Counted from the stretch's first letter, positions 34,301 through 46,749 are shown. The stretch is 64,000 nt of DNA from Synchiropus splendidus (GCF_027744825.2 NC_071334.1:70810937-70874936); one strand, 5' to 3'. The notes: generated from the letters alone by a model not told the origin. A program made the numbers and translations.

Positions 34301-34638
34301 AGCGACCTGCACTACGAGAACTACAGAGCCCAGTGCATCCAGAACATGACCAGGTACACAGCCGCCCCCCCGGCACCACCTGGAGGCTGAACGCGTGTCC
34401 CTGTCCCCCAGCATGATGAGTGCAGACAAGCGAGTGGAGAGTCCGATTCCCATCCTGCCGCTGGCCACGCCCAGCGCCGAGGCGGAGAAGCTGATCCAGA
34501 GGAAGGACGAGGAGGTGAGTCCTCTTCATCGTCCTCTTCCTCGTCCTCCTGCTCACGCTGGGCTTCTGTCCTCAGCTGAGGAGGATGCAGCAGATGCTCC
34601 AGAAGATGCAGCAGCAGATGCACGAGCAGGACCTCTGA
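31400..34638 (+). CDS. septin5: Septin, SEPT5-type GTPase (12 exons, 371 aa)
   Basis: Septins are GTP-binding proteins that assemble into membrane-associated filaments; SEPT5 acts at vesicles and synapses. Exons: 31400-31448, 31545-31555, 32103-32193, 32260-32346, 32859-32982, 33049-33183, 33250-33367, 33892-33993, 34058-34154, 34218-34353, 34412-34514, 34576-34638. All junctions are GT-AG and the frame closes at TGA. The protein has a polybasic stretch (RKSVKKG), P-loop GESGLGKS at 51-58, DTPGFGD at 108-114, AKAD at 189-192, the septin unique element after YPWGIVE, and a short C-terminal coiled coil ([14 protein letters not shown]). Length matches SEPT5 (about 369 aa). The N-terminus and the ESPIPILPL segment favour SEPT5 over SEPT4, SEPT1 or SEPT2; SEPT4 is the main alternative. 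Exon 2 is only 11 nt long. Confidence 0.93.
32397..32810 (+). repeat. Dispersed 'GTGGGGACC' repeat in septin intron 4
   Basis: Septin intron 4 carries one or two tandem copies. Words seen are 'ccctttccccaaaaca', 'ctggaacccagttagaat', 'cttgtggggacc' (twice, near 32,522 and 32,638) and 'aaaggtcctcacc'. Confidence 0.8.
33405..33880. repeat. GACTAGAGACACCA minisatellite in septin intron 7
   Basis: Nearly the whole of intron 7 (33,368-33,891) is made of 10- to 25-bp units built from 'gactagagacacca', with variants ending in 'gactacagacacca' and 'gaccagagacacca'. The same family forms a much longer array just after the septin stop codon. Confidence 0.95.
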
Positions 34639-34724
34639 CCTCCGACCTCCATGCCTCATTCTTTTGGTTTTCCTGCACCAATGATTGGCAGCATGACGAT
34701 GACATCCACCGCAGTCTGGAGCCA

Positions 34725-36140
34725 AGAGCAGAGACTAGAGACAGCAGACTATAGACACCACACTAGAGACTAGAGACAACAGACCTGAGACAACAGACCT
34801 GAGACACCAGACTAGAGACAGCAGTGGAAACTAGAGACAACAGACCTGAGACACCAGACTAAAGACTAGAGACACCAGACTAGAGACTAGAGACATCAGA
34901 CTAGAGACACCAGACTACAGACACCAGACTAGAGACTAGAGACAACAGACTAGAGACACCAGACTAGAGACTAGAGACACCAGACCTGAGACACCAGACT
35001 AAAGACTAGAGACACCAGACTAGAGACTAGAGACACCAGACTAGAGACAGCAGTGGAAACTAGAGACACCAGACTAGAGACTAGAGACACCAGACTAGAG
35101 ACACCAGACTAGAAACTACAGACATCAGACTAGAGACACCAGATTAGAGACTAGAGACATCAGACTACAGACACCAGACTAGAGACACCAGACTAGAAAC
35201 TAGAGACATCAGACTACAGACACCAGACTAGAGACACCAGACTAGAGACTAGAGACATCAGACTACAGACACCAGACTAGAGACTAGAGACACCAGACTA
35301 AAGACTACAGACACCAGACTAGAGACTAGAGACACCAGACTAGAGACACCAGATTAGAGACACCAGACTAGAAACTACAGACATCAGACTAGAGACACCA
35401 GATTAGAGACTAGAGACATCAGACTACAGACACCAGACTAGAGACACCAGACTAGAAACTAGAGACATCAGACTACAGACACCAGACTAGAGACACCAGA
35501 CTAGAGACTAGAGACATCAGACTACAGACACCAGACTAGAGACTAGAGACACCAGACTAGAGACAGCAGTGGAAACTAGAGACACCAGACTAGAGACAAC
35601 AGACCCGAGACACCAGACTAGAGACACCAGACTAGAAACACCAGACTAGAGACTAGAGACACCAGACTAGAGACTAGAGACACCAGACTAGAGACATCAG
35701 ACTAGAAACACCAGACTAGAGACACCGGTGGACACTAGAGACACCAGTAGCGGAGAGACACAAGGTGAAACTAGGGACCTCAAAGCAGAGACATCAGTAG
35801 AAACTCAAGGCACATGACTCGAAACACCAAATGAGAGTAGAGACACCAGTAGAGACCATAGATATCAAAAGAGACTTGAGACCCCAGACTAGAGTCATCA
35901 GAGTAGAGACACCATTAGAGCCTAGAAAAACCAGTAGAGACTAGTCACACATGTAGAGATACAGCATGAGACATGATAGAGACTACAGACAAGTAGAAAC
36001 ACAAATAGACTCAAGGCTTGTGCAGAGTTTAAAGTGACTCGACTAGAAGCAATACAAGACACAAATAGCTGAGCCAAAAGAAAGACTTGACTAGAGTCAC
36101 GAGCAGAGACTAGGAACGGAGACACGAGTAGACAGGCGAC
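34725..36140. repeat. GACTAGAGACACCA minisatellite, septin 3' flank
   Basis: The array begins about 90 bp after the septin stop codon. It is regular to about 35,730 and then decays into looser variants. Units combine 'gactagagacacca' with 'gactagagacatca', 'gactacagacacca' and 'gcagtggaaactagagac'. Unit longer-order blocks are repeated (for example the run near 35,105-35,300 is repeated near 35,360-35,560). If the signal at 36,447 is used, this array is part of the septin 3' UTR. Confidence 0.93.
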
Positions 36141-36446
36141 TGGAGACCTGTGCAAGTCAAAGAAGGAGTGGAGACAGGACTGGACCGATGGAGCAGAGAA
36201 GCACTCGACAGCCACCCAGACTCGTGTGACGACTCGTGACTGACGGGTCGTCACGATAAGTCTTGTCGGCGATAAGTCTTGTCTGGTGTGTTTTTGCTGG
36301 TGAATTTGAGTTGGATATTTGAATCCTGCTCCAGTTGTTTTGCTGAGGAGGTGTTTGGAGAAGTAGCTGAACGCTGACGTGTTTATTGACTGTCACTGGT
36401 TGCTTCAAACGTTGGAAGGTTCTCGCGTGCGTTTGTGTTTTTCTTT

Positions 36447-36452
36447 ATTAAA
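36447..36452 (+). terminator. Possible septin poly(A) signal ATTAAA
   Basis: The first plausible signal noticed downstream of the septin stop is ATTAAA here, in a T-rich setting after unique sequence. Using it would give a 3' UTR of about 1.8 kb dominated by the minisatellite. No AATAAA was noticed between the stop codon and this point. Confidence 0.35.
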
Positions 36453-36459
36453 GTCAACC

Positions 36460-36869
36460 CCACTGGCGCTTCAACTCGGCCTCCGCCCCTCTCTCTCGCT
36501 GCTGTGGACTGGTACTGACCACTGCCAGCGAGCCAGAGGGAGCACGTCAGGTTCCGCTCCAGGCTCTGGTACCACCGCGGTGACCCGGACAGCCGGTTTC
36601 ATCGCCACTGGCGGGATGAGAGTGACGTCAGAGGCCGGGACTCGCTCCACCTGGTTCGGATTGTCGGGAAACTCTCGGTGATACTGGGCCTCGGCTGTGG
36701 AGCAGCTCCTGACTCCAGCTGACTCCCCGCATACGCAAGTCCCGTCTTGTCCACTGGCTGGAGCCCACTCCCTCCTCGCCCCTGGAATAGTTGCGCGCAG
36801 GGGAGGACGACCCATGCGCTGCTCCGCGTCTCTGTGACCGCGGCTCCGAGTCCCTCCCAACTGGCGCGG
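36460..36869 (+). promoter_or_regulatory. CpG-rich promoter/5' UTR region of mctp1
   Basis: GC-rich sequence leads into the mctp1 start codon and continues through exon 1. The ATG at 36,870 has a weak -3 position (C) but G at +4. No in-frame ATG lies shortly upstream. Confidence 0.5.
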
Positions 36870-39800
36870 ATGGAAGCGGCCGACGGGTACAGCGGTTCTG
36901 GTTCCGTGTGGCGGCAGATCCAGGCCAGACTCAGCCCCAAACTCTCCCACCGAGACCCGGCCGACAGGAAGGAGCGCAGCCTGCGGGTGTTCCGGAGAGG
37001 AGCGAGGAAGGCGGAGGCGGCGGCGGCGGCTCTGGCGCGGGTCACGGACCGGAGCCAGGAGCAGGCCAGGCCCGGGTCAGGCCCTTCACTGCTGCTCCCA
37101 CCGTCCCACCGCAAGAGCTCGTCTGAAGCGGACCCAGCGGGGAGCCGCGGGGGCGGCGGCGGCGCGGCAGCGGTCGCTCCTCCGGAGACCCAGGATGCGC
37201 GAGAGGTGAGCGAACAACAACGTGGCTGACGTAAACAAACAGACGGCGCGTGACTCTGCTGTGTGCGAGAACAGCAAACAGCTTCGGATGGATGGAGCCT
37301 GGCGCGGTGTTTGTGCTGCTCGCGCGCGGAAGCTAGCCGTTAGCTTTAGCCACGCTCCGCGTCCCAGCGCTTGTGACGGTGGAGCAGGACTCGAGACGGA
37401 GGCGCAGCAGTGACGACGCTGGTGTTGTTTTCTGTTCCACTTGCTGTTTGTTTGTTCAAGTTTGAGCTGTTGTTGTGCCTCACTGTTTGAAGTAGCCTTC
37501 CTGCATCTTCAGCAAACAAGGTGCGAACTCCACGCTGATGCTGAGCTCCTGTGTTCAGTTAGAGAGGCTCTACTGGGCGGAGGCCCCGGGGCCCACCCAG
37601 GACACACGGGAGGCATGAAGGGTTCCAGAGGGTCCCCGGCGGACCGCTGAGAGGAGCCAGAGTTTCACTCTGGATCGGGAAGATCTCGGCCAATCGTCAG
37701 TGACTAGTTGTCCTGTCGGGCTGGAGCGTCCCCGCCGGACCTCGGACTGGCTTCAGGTGTGTTTCGGCTGCGCCTGCTTGATGATGTCATATGTAGTGGC
37801 CCCACAGCAACACAAACACAAGGTGGTTGCAGCTGTAGCATCTCTTCCTCTGTCACCAAGTCGCTGTAGTCAGCTGAGACAGAGTTTATACTGACACGAG
37901 TTCAGCAGTGTCTGGAGAGACACGTCAAGACTAGAGGCACCAGGCGATGACCAGTGATATGAGGACAGATCTCCAGTAGAGACACTCATGCAGACTTGAC
38001 TAGATACTGGAGAGCCAGTCAGATGCATGACTAGACACACTGGATGACACTGCATCAGAGACTAGGTTCGAGACTTGAGCCAAGACACAACATGAGACTT
38101 GAGTCCAAATCAAAGCAGTAGAAGCAGGACTCGAGACGTCAAGAGTTTCAGGAACAAACTGGCGGTTCAACTCGAGTCACGACTAGAGACCCGAGAGCAG
38201 AGTGGAGAAGTGACTCGGGCAGAGGTTGGGAGTGGCTTCGTCGTGGCCAGAGAGGGTCCTGGTCCTCTTGTGAAGAAGGGCCAGGCTCTCGCGGCGAGCC
38301 CGCTGCCGGATCACTGCGGCCTCCTCCGATTGGACGGGGAGCAGCGTTGAGAGCGCTCGCAGGCTTAGCGCCGCTCCAGACAAATATTAGCATGAGCTGG
38401 TGTTTGTCTTTCCTTGTTGGTGTACATTAGGTGTTGGGCCTTCATTAGCCTGGAGGGCGTCGAACACTGGAGAAGCTGCTGCTCGGGTCCTCGCCCGGCC
38501 GCAGAGGCTTTCTGTCCCTGGAGCCGTCCACCAGAGACTCGGAGCAGAGCTGCCGGCACCTGCAGATGAGTCCGGGGTCTCGCTCTTTCAGGCGGAAGGT
38601 GGGAGCCACGGTGCGGGCCTAGAGCAGCAGCTGCCACCACCAACGACCTCCACTGTGAGTACCACGACCCCGAGCACCAAGACCCAAGTACTGCCTCTCC
38701 AAGTACACACTTCTAAGCTCTGGGAGACGCTGAAATCAGGAAGGGGAATACAAGGTCCATGTGTGTTTGTACTTCAGAGGAAGTGCTGAAGACATTAGTT
38801 TATATTGAAATCATCTATTTGTAGTAAGGGAGGGAGAAACCCAGCTACATTTGGAATACTATTTGAAAGGCCTTAAGTCGTAAATAAGCTGTGTTGGGAG
38901 AAGAGAAGAAGTGAAACCACTTCGCTACTCTATTGTTGTTTCAAGAAATGAGAGATTTGGGTTGTAAAAAGTTTCCCGTGGCGTTCACATCCATGAGTAC
39001 TGCTGCTGCGACCAGTCATCCAGTCGTTGTTGCTTCAGCTGCGTGTGTTCCAGCAAGTACTTCTGCCACGACCAAGTGGGGCAGGTACTGCGAAACCTGC
39101 TCTTGGTAACACAACCAGTTTGCACTAGTTTGTCTCCCGGTCGCCATGGCAACAGCCTCCTCCACCGTCTTCTTGCGTGAACCTCCCGGCTGCGGCGCCT
39201 GCCCTGCTGCCAGCAGACCCACTGGCACTGAGCGTCGCCCTCCGGAGGCTGTCGAGGGAAGAGCAGTGCGACCGGTGACGTGGAGCTTTAATCCCTCCGT
39301 GACCTTTGGTCCCACATGACGTCCCGGTGACTTTAATCTTCGGAGGGATTAGCAGCCAGGAGGAGCCTGGCCCTCCCTCCTCGCCTTCTTTCCTCCCATG
39401 CCTCCTTCACCTGGAGCACTGCTGCTCCGCCTCATATCCGCCTGAGCGCCGGGCCCTTCATGGATCCCCCTCATCGTCTCCTGGTGTGATCTCCTTCCCG
39501 CCGACCCTGGATCTCCTGGCCAACGAGGTGCCCGAGTCCCGTTTCCGAGGGTTGCTTCGCCATGCCTCCCTGGAGGACTCCTTCTCTCTGGCGTCCACTT
39601 GTGGCCGGCTGCTGTCGGTAAGACCGTCCTGAGCGCCGGGGCTTCTCACGACTGGGTCAGCCGCCACGGGCTTGTTAGCGTTAGCGCTGGTGGGCGCGCT
39701 CCTCAGACGGCGGGTTGTTTGTGGACCCCGCAGGCCCTTTCAGCGCATTAGCAATTTAGATTCGCTGAAATTGAAACACACAGCAAATATTTACGAACCA

Positions 39801-42800
39801 AACACACATTAGCATCAAACCCGAGAACGGAACCTGAGCCGAAGTGGGTCGGCTTGCTCGTCGGAGTTCGCCTGTCACGGGACCAGCTGGCCTCTGACTG
39901 CACCACGCGGTTGTTTGTCTCTCGGGCGCAGTTGTGTATCCATGAAAACAAAGCAGCTGCTGTGAGTTTCACTTCACTCACCAGGATCAAACGTGACGCC
40001 AGCAGAGGCTCAGTCTTCAGCGGCTAGCTCTGCTCCACGCTAACGCCGATGGGCTCGGCTCAGGGGCCACTATGGAGTTGGATTATACGTGTGGCCCTTC
40101 GTTGGCGAGGAGAAGCAGGACTCTCACTGCTAGCATTAGCATGTTAGCACGCTCAAATGTCGTCACGCTGCTGCAGGTTTGACTCCCGCGCGACCTTTGA
40201 CACAGTCATTCCTAAATGTGGTCATGTGATCTTGTCAAAGTTTGGTCATGTGGTTTGGCGGTCAGCCATAACATTATGACCACACGCCCAACCTTTGCTG
40301 TCTGCACCTGGAAGTTGAGGAAGCAGGTTTGGATTGTGAGTCAGGTGGCATGCGGTGGAGTCATGTGATCGGATCTCAGGGGGTTCTGATGTTTCTGCGT
40401 TGTGTTCAGACACTTAAGTCCCATTCGTGCTTCCTTTACGCCCGTCCTCTTCAAACCCTGTTCCCGTCATGGGCCTCCATGCCTTCTACTCCCCAATATA
40501 TCCACCGGGGGGCGCAGCCCAGAGTCAAACGCTAATGACAACTCCAAGACTAACATGGCGACTCGGACCCCACTCTGCAACTAACTCCACCGACGTCCTT
40601 GTCGTTTTCTACTGAGCTGTGCTAGTGAGTTGAGGAAGGCTGCTGCCCCACTCAGCTCATTTGGACTGAAAGAGCTTCTCATTTCATGGACTGAGGCAGT
40701 GGATTCGAGCAGGTCATGTTTGAACGTGTGCCGCTGAGATGCTTCTGGTTTGAGGGTCTTCCTGCTGCCTGTAGGTGGTGCTGCAGGAGCGAGCCACCCC
40801 CTCACAGGAGCGCTGGCTCAGAATAGCCGCAGCATCTCTGTCTCACGGCTTCCTGATTTAGCCGCTCAGCAGCTCTAAGCTCTTCCTCCTGACTCACCTG
40901 GACGCCTCCGTGGACTGCCACGGTTCTGTCGCCCTGCTCCTGCTTCTGACCCGCGGCATTATGCGCTGCAGTTCTCAAGGAGCCACCAGAGGGCAGCTGA
41001 CAGCGCCAGACACTTGAGTGGGGCGAGACAGTTTCAGGATGAAGGGGCTGACACTCTGTCTCACATCCGTGTCTCTCCTGTCTCACTCTTGTGAGCATGA
41101 ATTCACGCTTGTCACGTGCTTCTGTTGAGAAACAACAGGAAGTAGAAATCTGTGGTGTGAAGGCGGGGACTTCCTGTCTGAGCTGTCGAGTGTGAAGCAG
41201 AGCGAGTGGCACGGGCAAACGTGAGACAGATGAGAGAGTGAGACGGGCGAGCGTGAGTGTAACAGCAGAACAGGTGAGTGGGATGAGAGAGTGTGACGGA
41301 GCAGAGAGCAAGACAGCGAGCGCCAGTGAGACAGTGCAGCGGCCGAGAGAGTGAGACGAACCAGTGAGTGAGACAGTCAGGTGTGAGTTAGACGGTGCGG
41401 CGGCTGAGAGAGTGAGATGAACCGGAGAGTGAGACAGACCTGTGTGAGTGAGACAACACTGCAGGTGAGACAGATGAGAGAGTGAGACGGGCGGGTGATG
41501 AACATTCGATCTGAGTGCGTGACGTGAAGCTCCTGTCTGTCTGCGGAGCCGCTGCCTGTCTCCACCTGAGTCACACGACCTGGTCTGCTTCCAGGGCATC
41601 AGTTCTCCCGGCTCCTCGGTCGCAGCCGACCGAGCGCTCTCCTCCTCCGGGATGTTCAAGGTGGAAGTGGAGCTGAAGAGGGGACACAACCTGGCCATCC
41701 GGGACCGAGGGGGTGAGCGCTGCCGGCTCCGTCTTCCTCGTCCGACTCCTCCTCTTCACCCTCCTGTCCGTCCTGATGATTGACAGGCAGCAGCGATCCG
41801 TACGTCAAGATCAAGCTGGGTGGGAAAGAGGTCTACCGGAGCAGAACCATCCACCGGAACCTGAACCCGGTCTGGGACGAGAAGACCACCATCCTGGTGG
41901 AATGTCTGTCGGAGCCGCTGCTGGTCAAAGTAAAGAGGGTTTCGACCGCGGAGGTGGTGAGGTGGCGAGGTGGCGAGGTCACGGTGCTCCTGTCTCCAGG
42001 TCTTCGACTACGACTTCGCCCTCCATGACGACTTCATGGGTGCAGCTCCGCTCCAGCTGGACTCCCTGGAGCTGCACAGGTACGCGCTCACACGCGCACC
42101 CCAGGCCTGTCACCGCTGCAGACTCTGCTGCTCCAGAACCGCCATGAATCCACCCGCCATTTCTGGGTGGCTCCGTCTGTCTGTGTCTGATATGGTCAGC
42201 CGCAGACAGAGGAAGAGAGACAGGCTGACCAGAGCTGTTGACCACAGGCGCCGGTGACAGGCCCAGCACACGCACTCACACACTCACTCACTCACTCACC
42301 CACATGTGTGTATGTGTTCAGGATGGTCCCGGTGACTCTGCTCCTCAAAGACCCTCAGTGCCCAGACGAGGACCTCGGCACGCTGGAGCTGTCGGTGACC
42401 CTCCGGCCTAAAGACAGTCCAGTGGAGGAGCGGCGTGACGCTGCCGCGGTGAGTGGCTCGCTCCCTTCTCTCGGTCGCGACGTCTCACCTGATGTCTTCT
42501 GCGCTGTCACTGCAGCCAACCACCTATCGCTTGAAACCCTACGTCAACAAAGTGAGTGCTGGGACAGGTCGTGACCCGTGTAGCTCCGCCCCCCGCACAC
42601 CCACAGTAGCGTCTGTAGCTTGGGAAGACGGCAGCTCGTTTGTCTGTGTGTTGTGTCAGCCACTCGCGACGGCGTTAGCCGTCACTTGTGTTTGACTCGA
42701 GTCAGAGCAGCCGTTGCTTCGGTCCCTCTAGTGGCCAAACAGTTGCACAACCAACATTGTAGGTGAGACTAATGTAGATGTAAAGAAAGGAACACCCCGA

Positions 42801-45800
42801 TGAATCTCCTCAGTTCGATTCAGTGCCTGCCATTTTAAACCTGTCTTGCCTTGGAGCTGAGCTCAGTTCAGTTCTGGACCCCTGTGGGGGCCACAGCAGG
42901 GACCCGCTCTGGTTCTGGACTCAGGAGACTGTGTTGCTCGCTCTTGTTGTCGTTGGCGTGTAAACATTGTGTGTGATGTTCAGACCATGCTGCTCAGGAG
43001 GTCCTGGAGACGAACCAGCAAGGTACAGCCTTCCTCATCCTCATCTTCCTCACCATCGTGTGGCTGTTGTTGTCATGGAAACCACCTTGTTCTCGTGCCC
43101 GCCACCATGATCCACGTTTGTTTGTGTTGACTTGATGTTTTGCCTCGTTCCACTGGAGCTGCAGATCACGGATGAAATAATGTGTGCGTGCGTGTGTGTG
43201 TGCAGCAACAGGCCCAGCGTCTGGCCGAGCTCCACAGGAAGTCGCAGCTCTGGCGAGGAATCGCCAACATCGCTCTGATCGAAGGTCGCAACCTGATCCC
43301 GATGGACTCCAACGGTCTGAGCGACCCGTACGTCAAGTTCCGACTGGGCCACCAGAAGTACCGCAGCAAGGTGGGTGGGACTCCCCTGGCTGCCCCCGGG
43401 CCTACAGCGCCCTCTGCTGCTCTCTGCAGACGGTGTCCAAGACGCTGTGTCCTCAGTGGCGGGAGCAGTTCGACCTGCACCTGTACGAGGAGACGGGCGG
43501 CGTGCTGGAGATCACGGTGTGGGACCGCGACACCGGCAGGAGGGACGACTTCATCGGCAGGCGAGTGGCCCGCCGCGGCCTGCGGGGGGCGCCGGTGGTG
43601 ACCGCTGTCTCCTCGCCCAGGTGTCAGCTGGATCTCTCCTCTCTGGCCAAGGAGCACACTCACCACCTGGAGCTGCCGCTGCAGGAGTGCCAGGGCAGCG
43701 TGGTGCTGCTGGTGACGCTGACGGCGTCGGCGCACGTGTCCATCGCCGACCTGTCCGTCACGCCGCTGGACGACCCGCAGGAGCGCCGGGACATCCAGAA
43801 GCGATATGTGAGCGCCCCCCGCAGGCGGACGCCCGTCACCGCCGCCCAGTCCAGCTAACGCTCCTCTCCTGAGCAGAGCCTGACCAAGTCCTTCTCAAAC
43901 GTGAAGGACGTGGGGGTCGTGCAGGTCAAGGTCACTCGAGCCGAAGGACTGATGGCCGCCGACGTGACCGGTGAGGAGCGCGAGCGTGCGAGAGTGACAT
44001 CGCACAGGAGAGTGGGAACGACTAGTACAGAATGTGGTTGAGCTACTGTGTGGTACTGCTAGAAAAAAAAGACAAGAGTCCTTGGGAAAGTACTTCTTGA
44101 ATTGGTTTGAATGAGGAGTTTCCTTTCTGTTTGTTTAAGACGCAGTACTGTTGGTAGTAAAACCTGCTGCAGAGGTGAGGGCGGTGCTCGTGATGCTGAC
44201 AGGAGCAGCAGTCACAGCACTACTGTGAGGATTAGGTGTCAGGTGTAGGAGAGCCAGTGGTGCAGTAGTCACTCTACCTCAGGGAGGAGTGTGTGTGAGT
44301 ACAGGAACGCCTGTGTTCCAGGGAAGAGCGACCCCTTCTGCGTGCTGGAGCTCAACAACGACCGGCTGCAGACCCACACGGTTTACAAGAACCTGAACCC
44401 CGAGTGGAACAAAGCCTTCACCTTGTGAGTCCTCCCCCCAGCCGGTCCAGCAGGGGGCGCTCTGACCCCCCGCTGTGTTGTCGCGGCAGCAACGTGAAGG
44501 ACGTGCACTCGGTGCTGGAGGTCAGCGTGTTCGACGAGGACCGGGACCGGAGCGCCGACTTCCTGGGCCGGGTGGTCATCCCGCTGCTGAGCGTGAGTGT
44601 GTGCACGCGGCGCGCGGAGCTCGCGGGGCCACTAACCCGCTGTCGCTGTGCCAGGTGCGGAACGGCGAGATCAAAGGCTATGTGCTGAAGAACAAGGAGC
44701 TGACGGGCCCCACCAAGGGGACCATCTACCTGGAGATCGACGTCATCTACAACACCGTGAGTGTCTGTCACCTTGAGGTCAGAGGTCACGCCGCCTTGAC
44801 TCGACCTCGCATGCCACCTGCGTTCAGGTCAAGGCGGCGCTGAGGTCGCTGGTCCCCGCAGAGAAGAAGTACATCGAGGAGGAGCCCAAGGTCTCCAAGA
44901 ACGTGAGCTCCACTCCTGTCTGTCCATCGGTGTCTGAGTTCGAGGGCGGGCACCCGAGTCATGTGACCTGCCCCGCTTCCTTCCTCCCAGCTGCTGCAGC
45001 AGAACTTCCTCCGGGTGAAGAGGTGCATCATGGTCCTCTTCAGCTACGGCTCCTACATCAACAGCTGCTTCGAGTGGGAGTCTGTTCAGAGGAGCCTGCT
45101 CTCCTTCATGGTGCTCACACACACACACACGTGTATATATACATATATATATATATAAATGTAGACGCCCAGTCACATGCCACAGTGCTCCGCCCACTCA
45201 CTCCAGCACACACGCTTGAACACAGTGACCCTCACAGCCAGTCAGCAAGTCTGGTGTGTACACGCACACACACAGACATGACAAACACACTCAGCACTGC
45301 TTTGCAAACGCAGCAGATCATAACTGCGTGTGTGTGTGTGTGAGTCAGGTGTTTGTGCTGGTGGTGTGGAACTTCCAGCTCTTCATGCTCCCTCTGTCGC
45401 TGCTGCTGCTGCTGGTCTGGAACTACTTCTTCTCGTCCAGCTGGGACGCGGCCGACGCGGTGAGTCGGGCCGGACCTGTGCGCGCCACCCGTGTGTGTCA
45501 ACTCCTGTGTGTGTGTGTTTCAGTCCATGGACGCCGTCTTCCAGAGTGTGGACGAGGAGGAGGACAAAGAGGTGAGGCGCCCCCCGGTGGCGGCGGCTGC
45601 CTCTGATGGCTGTGCTTCTGCTCAGGACTCGGAGCACCGCTCCTTCATGGACAAGCTCCACGCCATCCAGGACGTGTTCATCAGCGTGCAGAGCGCCCTG
45701 GACCAGGTGGCGTCGCACGGAGAGCGCATCAAGAAGTAGGTGGCTGGGACCGCTTGGGTTCAACCCGCCTGCCGGCTCTGACCCGCTCTGCCCCTCAGCA

Positions 45801-46749
45801 CCTTCAACTGGACCGTGCCTTTCCTCAGCCTGCTCGCCATCGCCACCTTCAGCGTGGCCACGCTGCTGCTCTACTTCGTCCCGCTGCGCTACCTGGTGCT
45901 GGCCTGGGGTGAGTCGGGTCGGAACCAAGCCGCCGCCCGTCCATCCGTGCCGCTGACCCGCCCACTTTTGCCCTCAGGCGTCAACAAGTTCACCAAGAAG
46001 CTGCGCAACCCGTACCGGATCGACAACAACGAGCTGCTGGACTTCCTGTCGCGAGTGCCGTCCGACGTCCAGGTGGTGAGTGACCCCTAGCGGGTGTCAG
46101 AGGTCATGACGAGCTGTTGCAGGGTGTGTCATCCAGGAGAGACTCAGAGGAGAACCTCTGCTCCTCCAACTCAGGTGTTGAACTGGGAGGAGGCCCCGGG
46201 GCGGACGTGAGTTTCAAGTCACAACTGTCGAGTCACGACTGTTGACTCATGACTGTTACAAGTCACAACTGCTGAGTCATGGCTGTTACAAGTCACAACT
46301 GTCGAGTCACAACCGTTACAAGTCACAACTGTCGAGTCACACTGTCTCAGATGACTGAAATGAAATTTTCTGTCGGCGGCCATCTTTGTCGGCTCCGCCT
46401 GTTCTGTCAGTCAAGCTCCTGCAATGCATGCTGGGACGTGCCTTGTCATGTGACCAGCTCATGATGCAACTTATTCCCCCCTAAATTTTAGTCACACACA
46501 CAAACGTTCTCGCTCATGGAAGTTATTTTCAGAGTGACGTTGGTCTGTCGACTGGCGTTGCCCACGACGGGCTGGCGACTTGAACCAGGAAGGAAGCGGA
46601 GGGTCCTTCAACACAAAAGGCTGCTGTTAGAGTTGACAGTAAGTGAAACAGGAGGTCTCACTCTGACTGGTCCACAGATGCAGTACCGCCCGCTGAAGAT
46701 GGACCCGGGTCAGAGTCCCTGCAAGCGGCGGAGACCCCACCCCAGCTAA
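36870..46749 (+). CDS. mctp1: Multiple C2 and transmembrane domain protein 1
   Basis: MCTPs are ER/vesicle membrane proteins that sense Ca2+ with three C2 domains. Exons: 36870-37205, 41595-41712, 41787-41929, 42000-42079, 42322-42448, 42516-42551, 42984-43022, 43206-43370, 43430-43560, 43621-43807, 43877-43970, 44322-44424, 44490-44592, 44655-44756, 44828-44902, 44991-45110, 45349-45459, 45524-45571, 45626-45735, 45799-45908, 45978-46075, 46678-46749 (835 aa). C2A is at about 131-255, C2B 310-430, C2C 465-590; each keeps the Asp loops (SDPYV/FDYD; SDPYV/WDRD; SDPF/FDED). Two membrane spans lie near 650-684 and 746-776. The motifs [16 protein letters not shown] and LTGPTKG identify MCTP1 rather than MCTP2. 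One intron (43561-43620) is GC-AG. Exon 1 is lineage-specific and is the least certain part. Confidence 0.93.
39447..39617 (+). other. Candidate mctp1 cassette exon (57 codons)
   Basis: An open stretch ends in a good donor (CTGTCG|GTAAGA) and can begin after an AG at 39,445-39,446. That gives 171 nt, phase 0 at both ends, which would fit between mctp1 exons 1 and 2 without changing frame. The peptide is serine-rich and includes [12 protein letters not shown] and [12 protein letters not shown], in keeping with the poorly conserved N-terminal region of MCTPs. The acceptor is weak. It is not included in the 835-aa model. Confidence 0.3.
41180..41510. repeat. Degenerate AGAGTGAGACG minisatellite
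   Basis: Loose units such as agagagtgagacgg, gtgagtgagacag and agatgagagagtgagacg recur across about 330 bp just before mctp1 exon 2. Divergence between units is high, so the array is old. Confidence 0.7.
46132..46207 (+). repeat. Direct duplication flanking mctp1 last exon, copy 1
   Basis: This segment in the last mctp1 intron reads 'catccaggagagactcag', 'aggagaacctc', 'tccaactcagg', 'gaactgggaggagg' and 'ccccggggcggac'. It is nearly identical to 47,110-47,181. Both copies are followed within 30-100 bp by repeated 'caagtcacaactg' words. Confidence 0.85.

Larger units (their letters stand above)
37206..41594 (+). other. mctp1 intron 1 (4.4 kb)
   Basis: This is by far the largest intron of the gene. 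It contains a possible cassette exon at 39,447-39,617, a short relic of GACTAGAG-type sequence at about 37,920-38,110, and a degenerate AGAGTGAGACG tract near 41,180-41,510. GC-rich patches at 38,450-38,640 and 39,170-39,480 could be alternative first exons, but no start codon with a matching splice frame convinces me. Confidence 0.5.

Noticed and set aside
38450..38640. GC-rich stretch with a weak donor, as an alternative mctp1 exon
   Set aside because: The reading frames and splice phases do not fit exon 1, the 39.4-kb candidate and exon 2, and the peptide is not recognisable.
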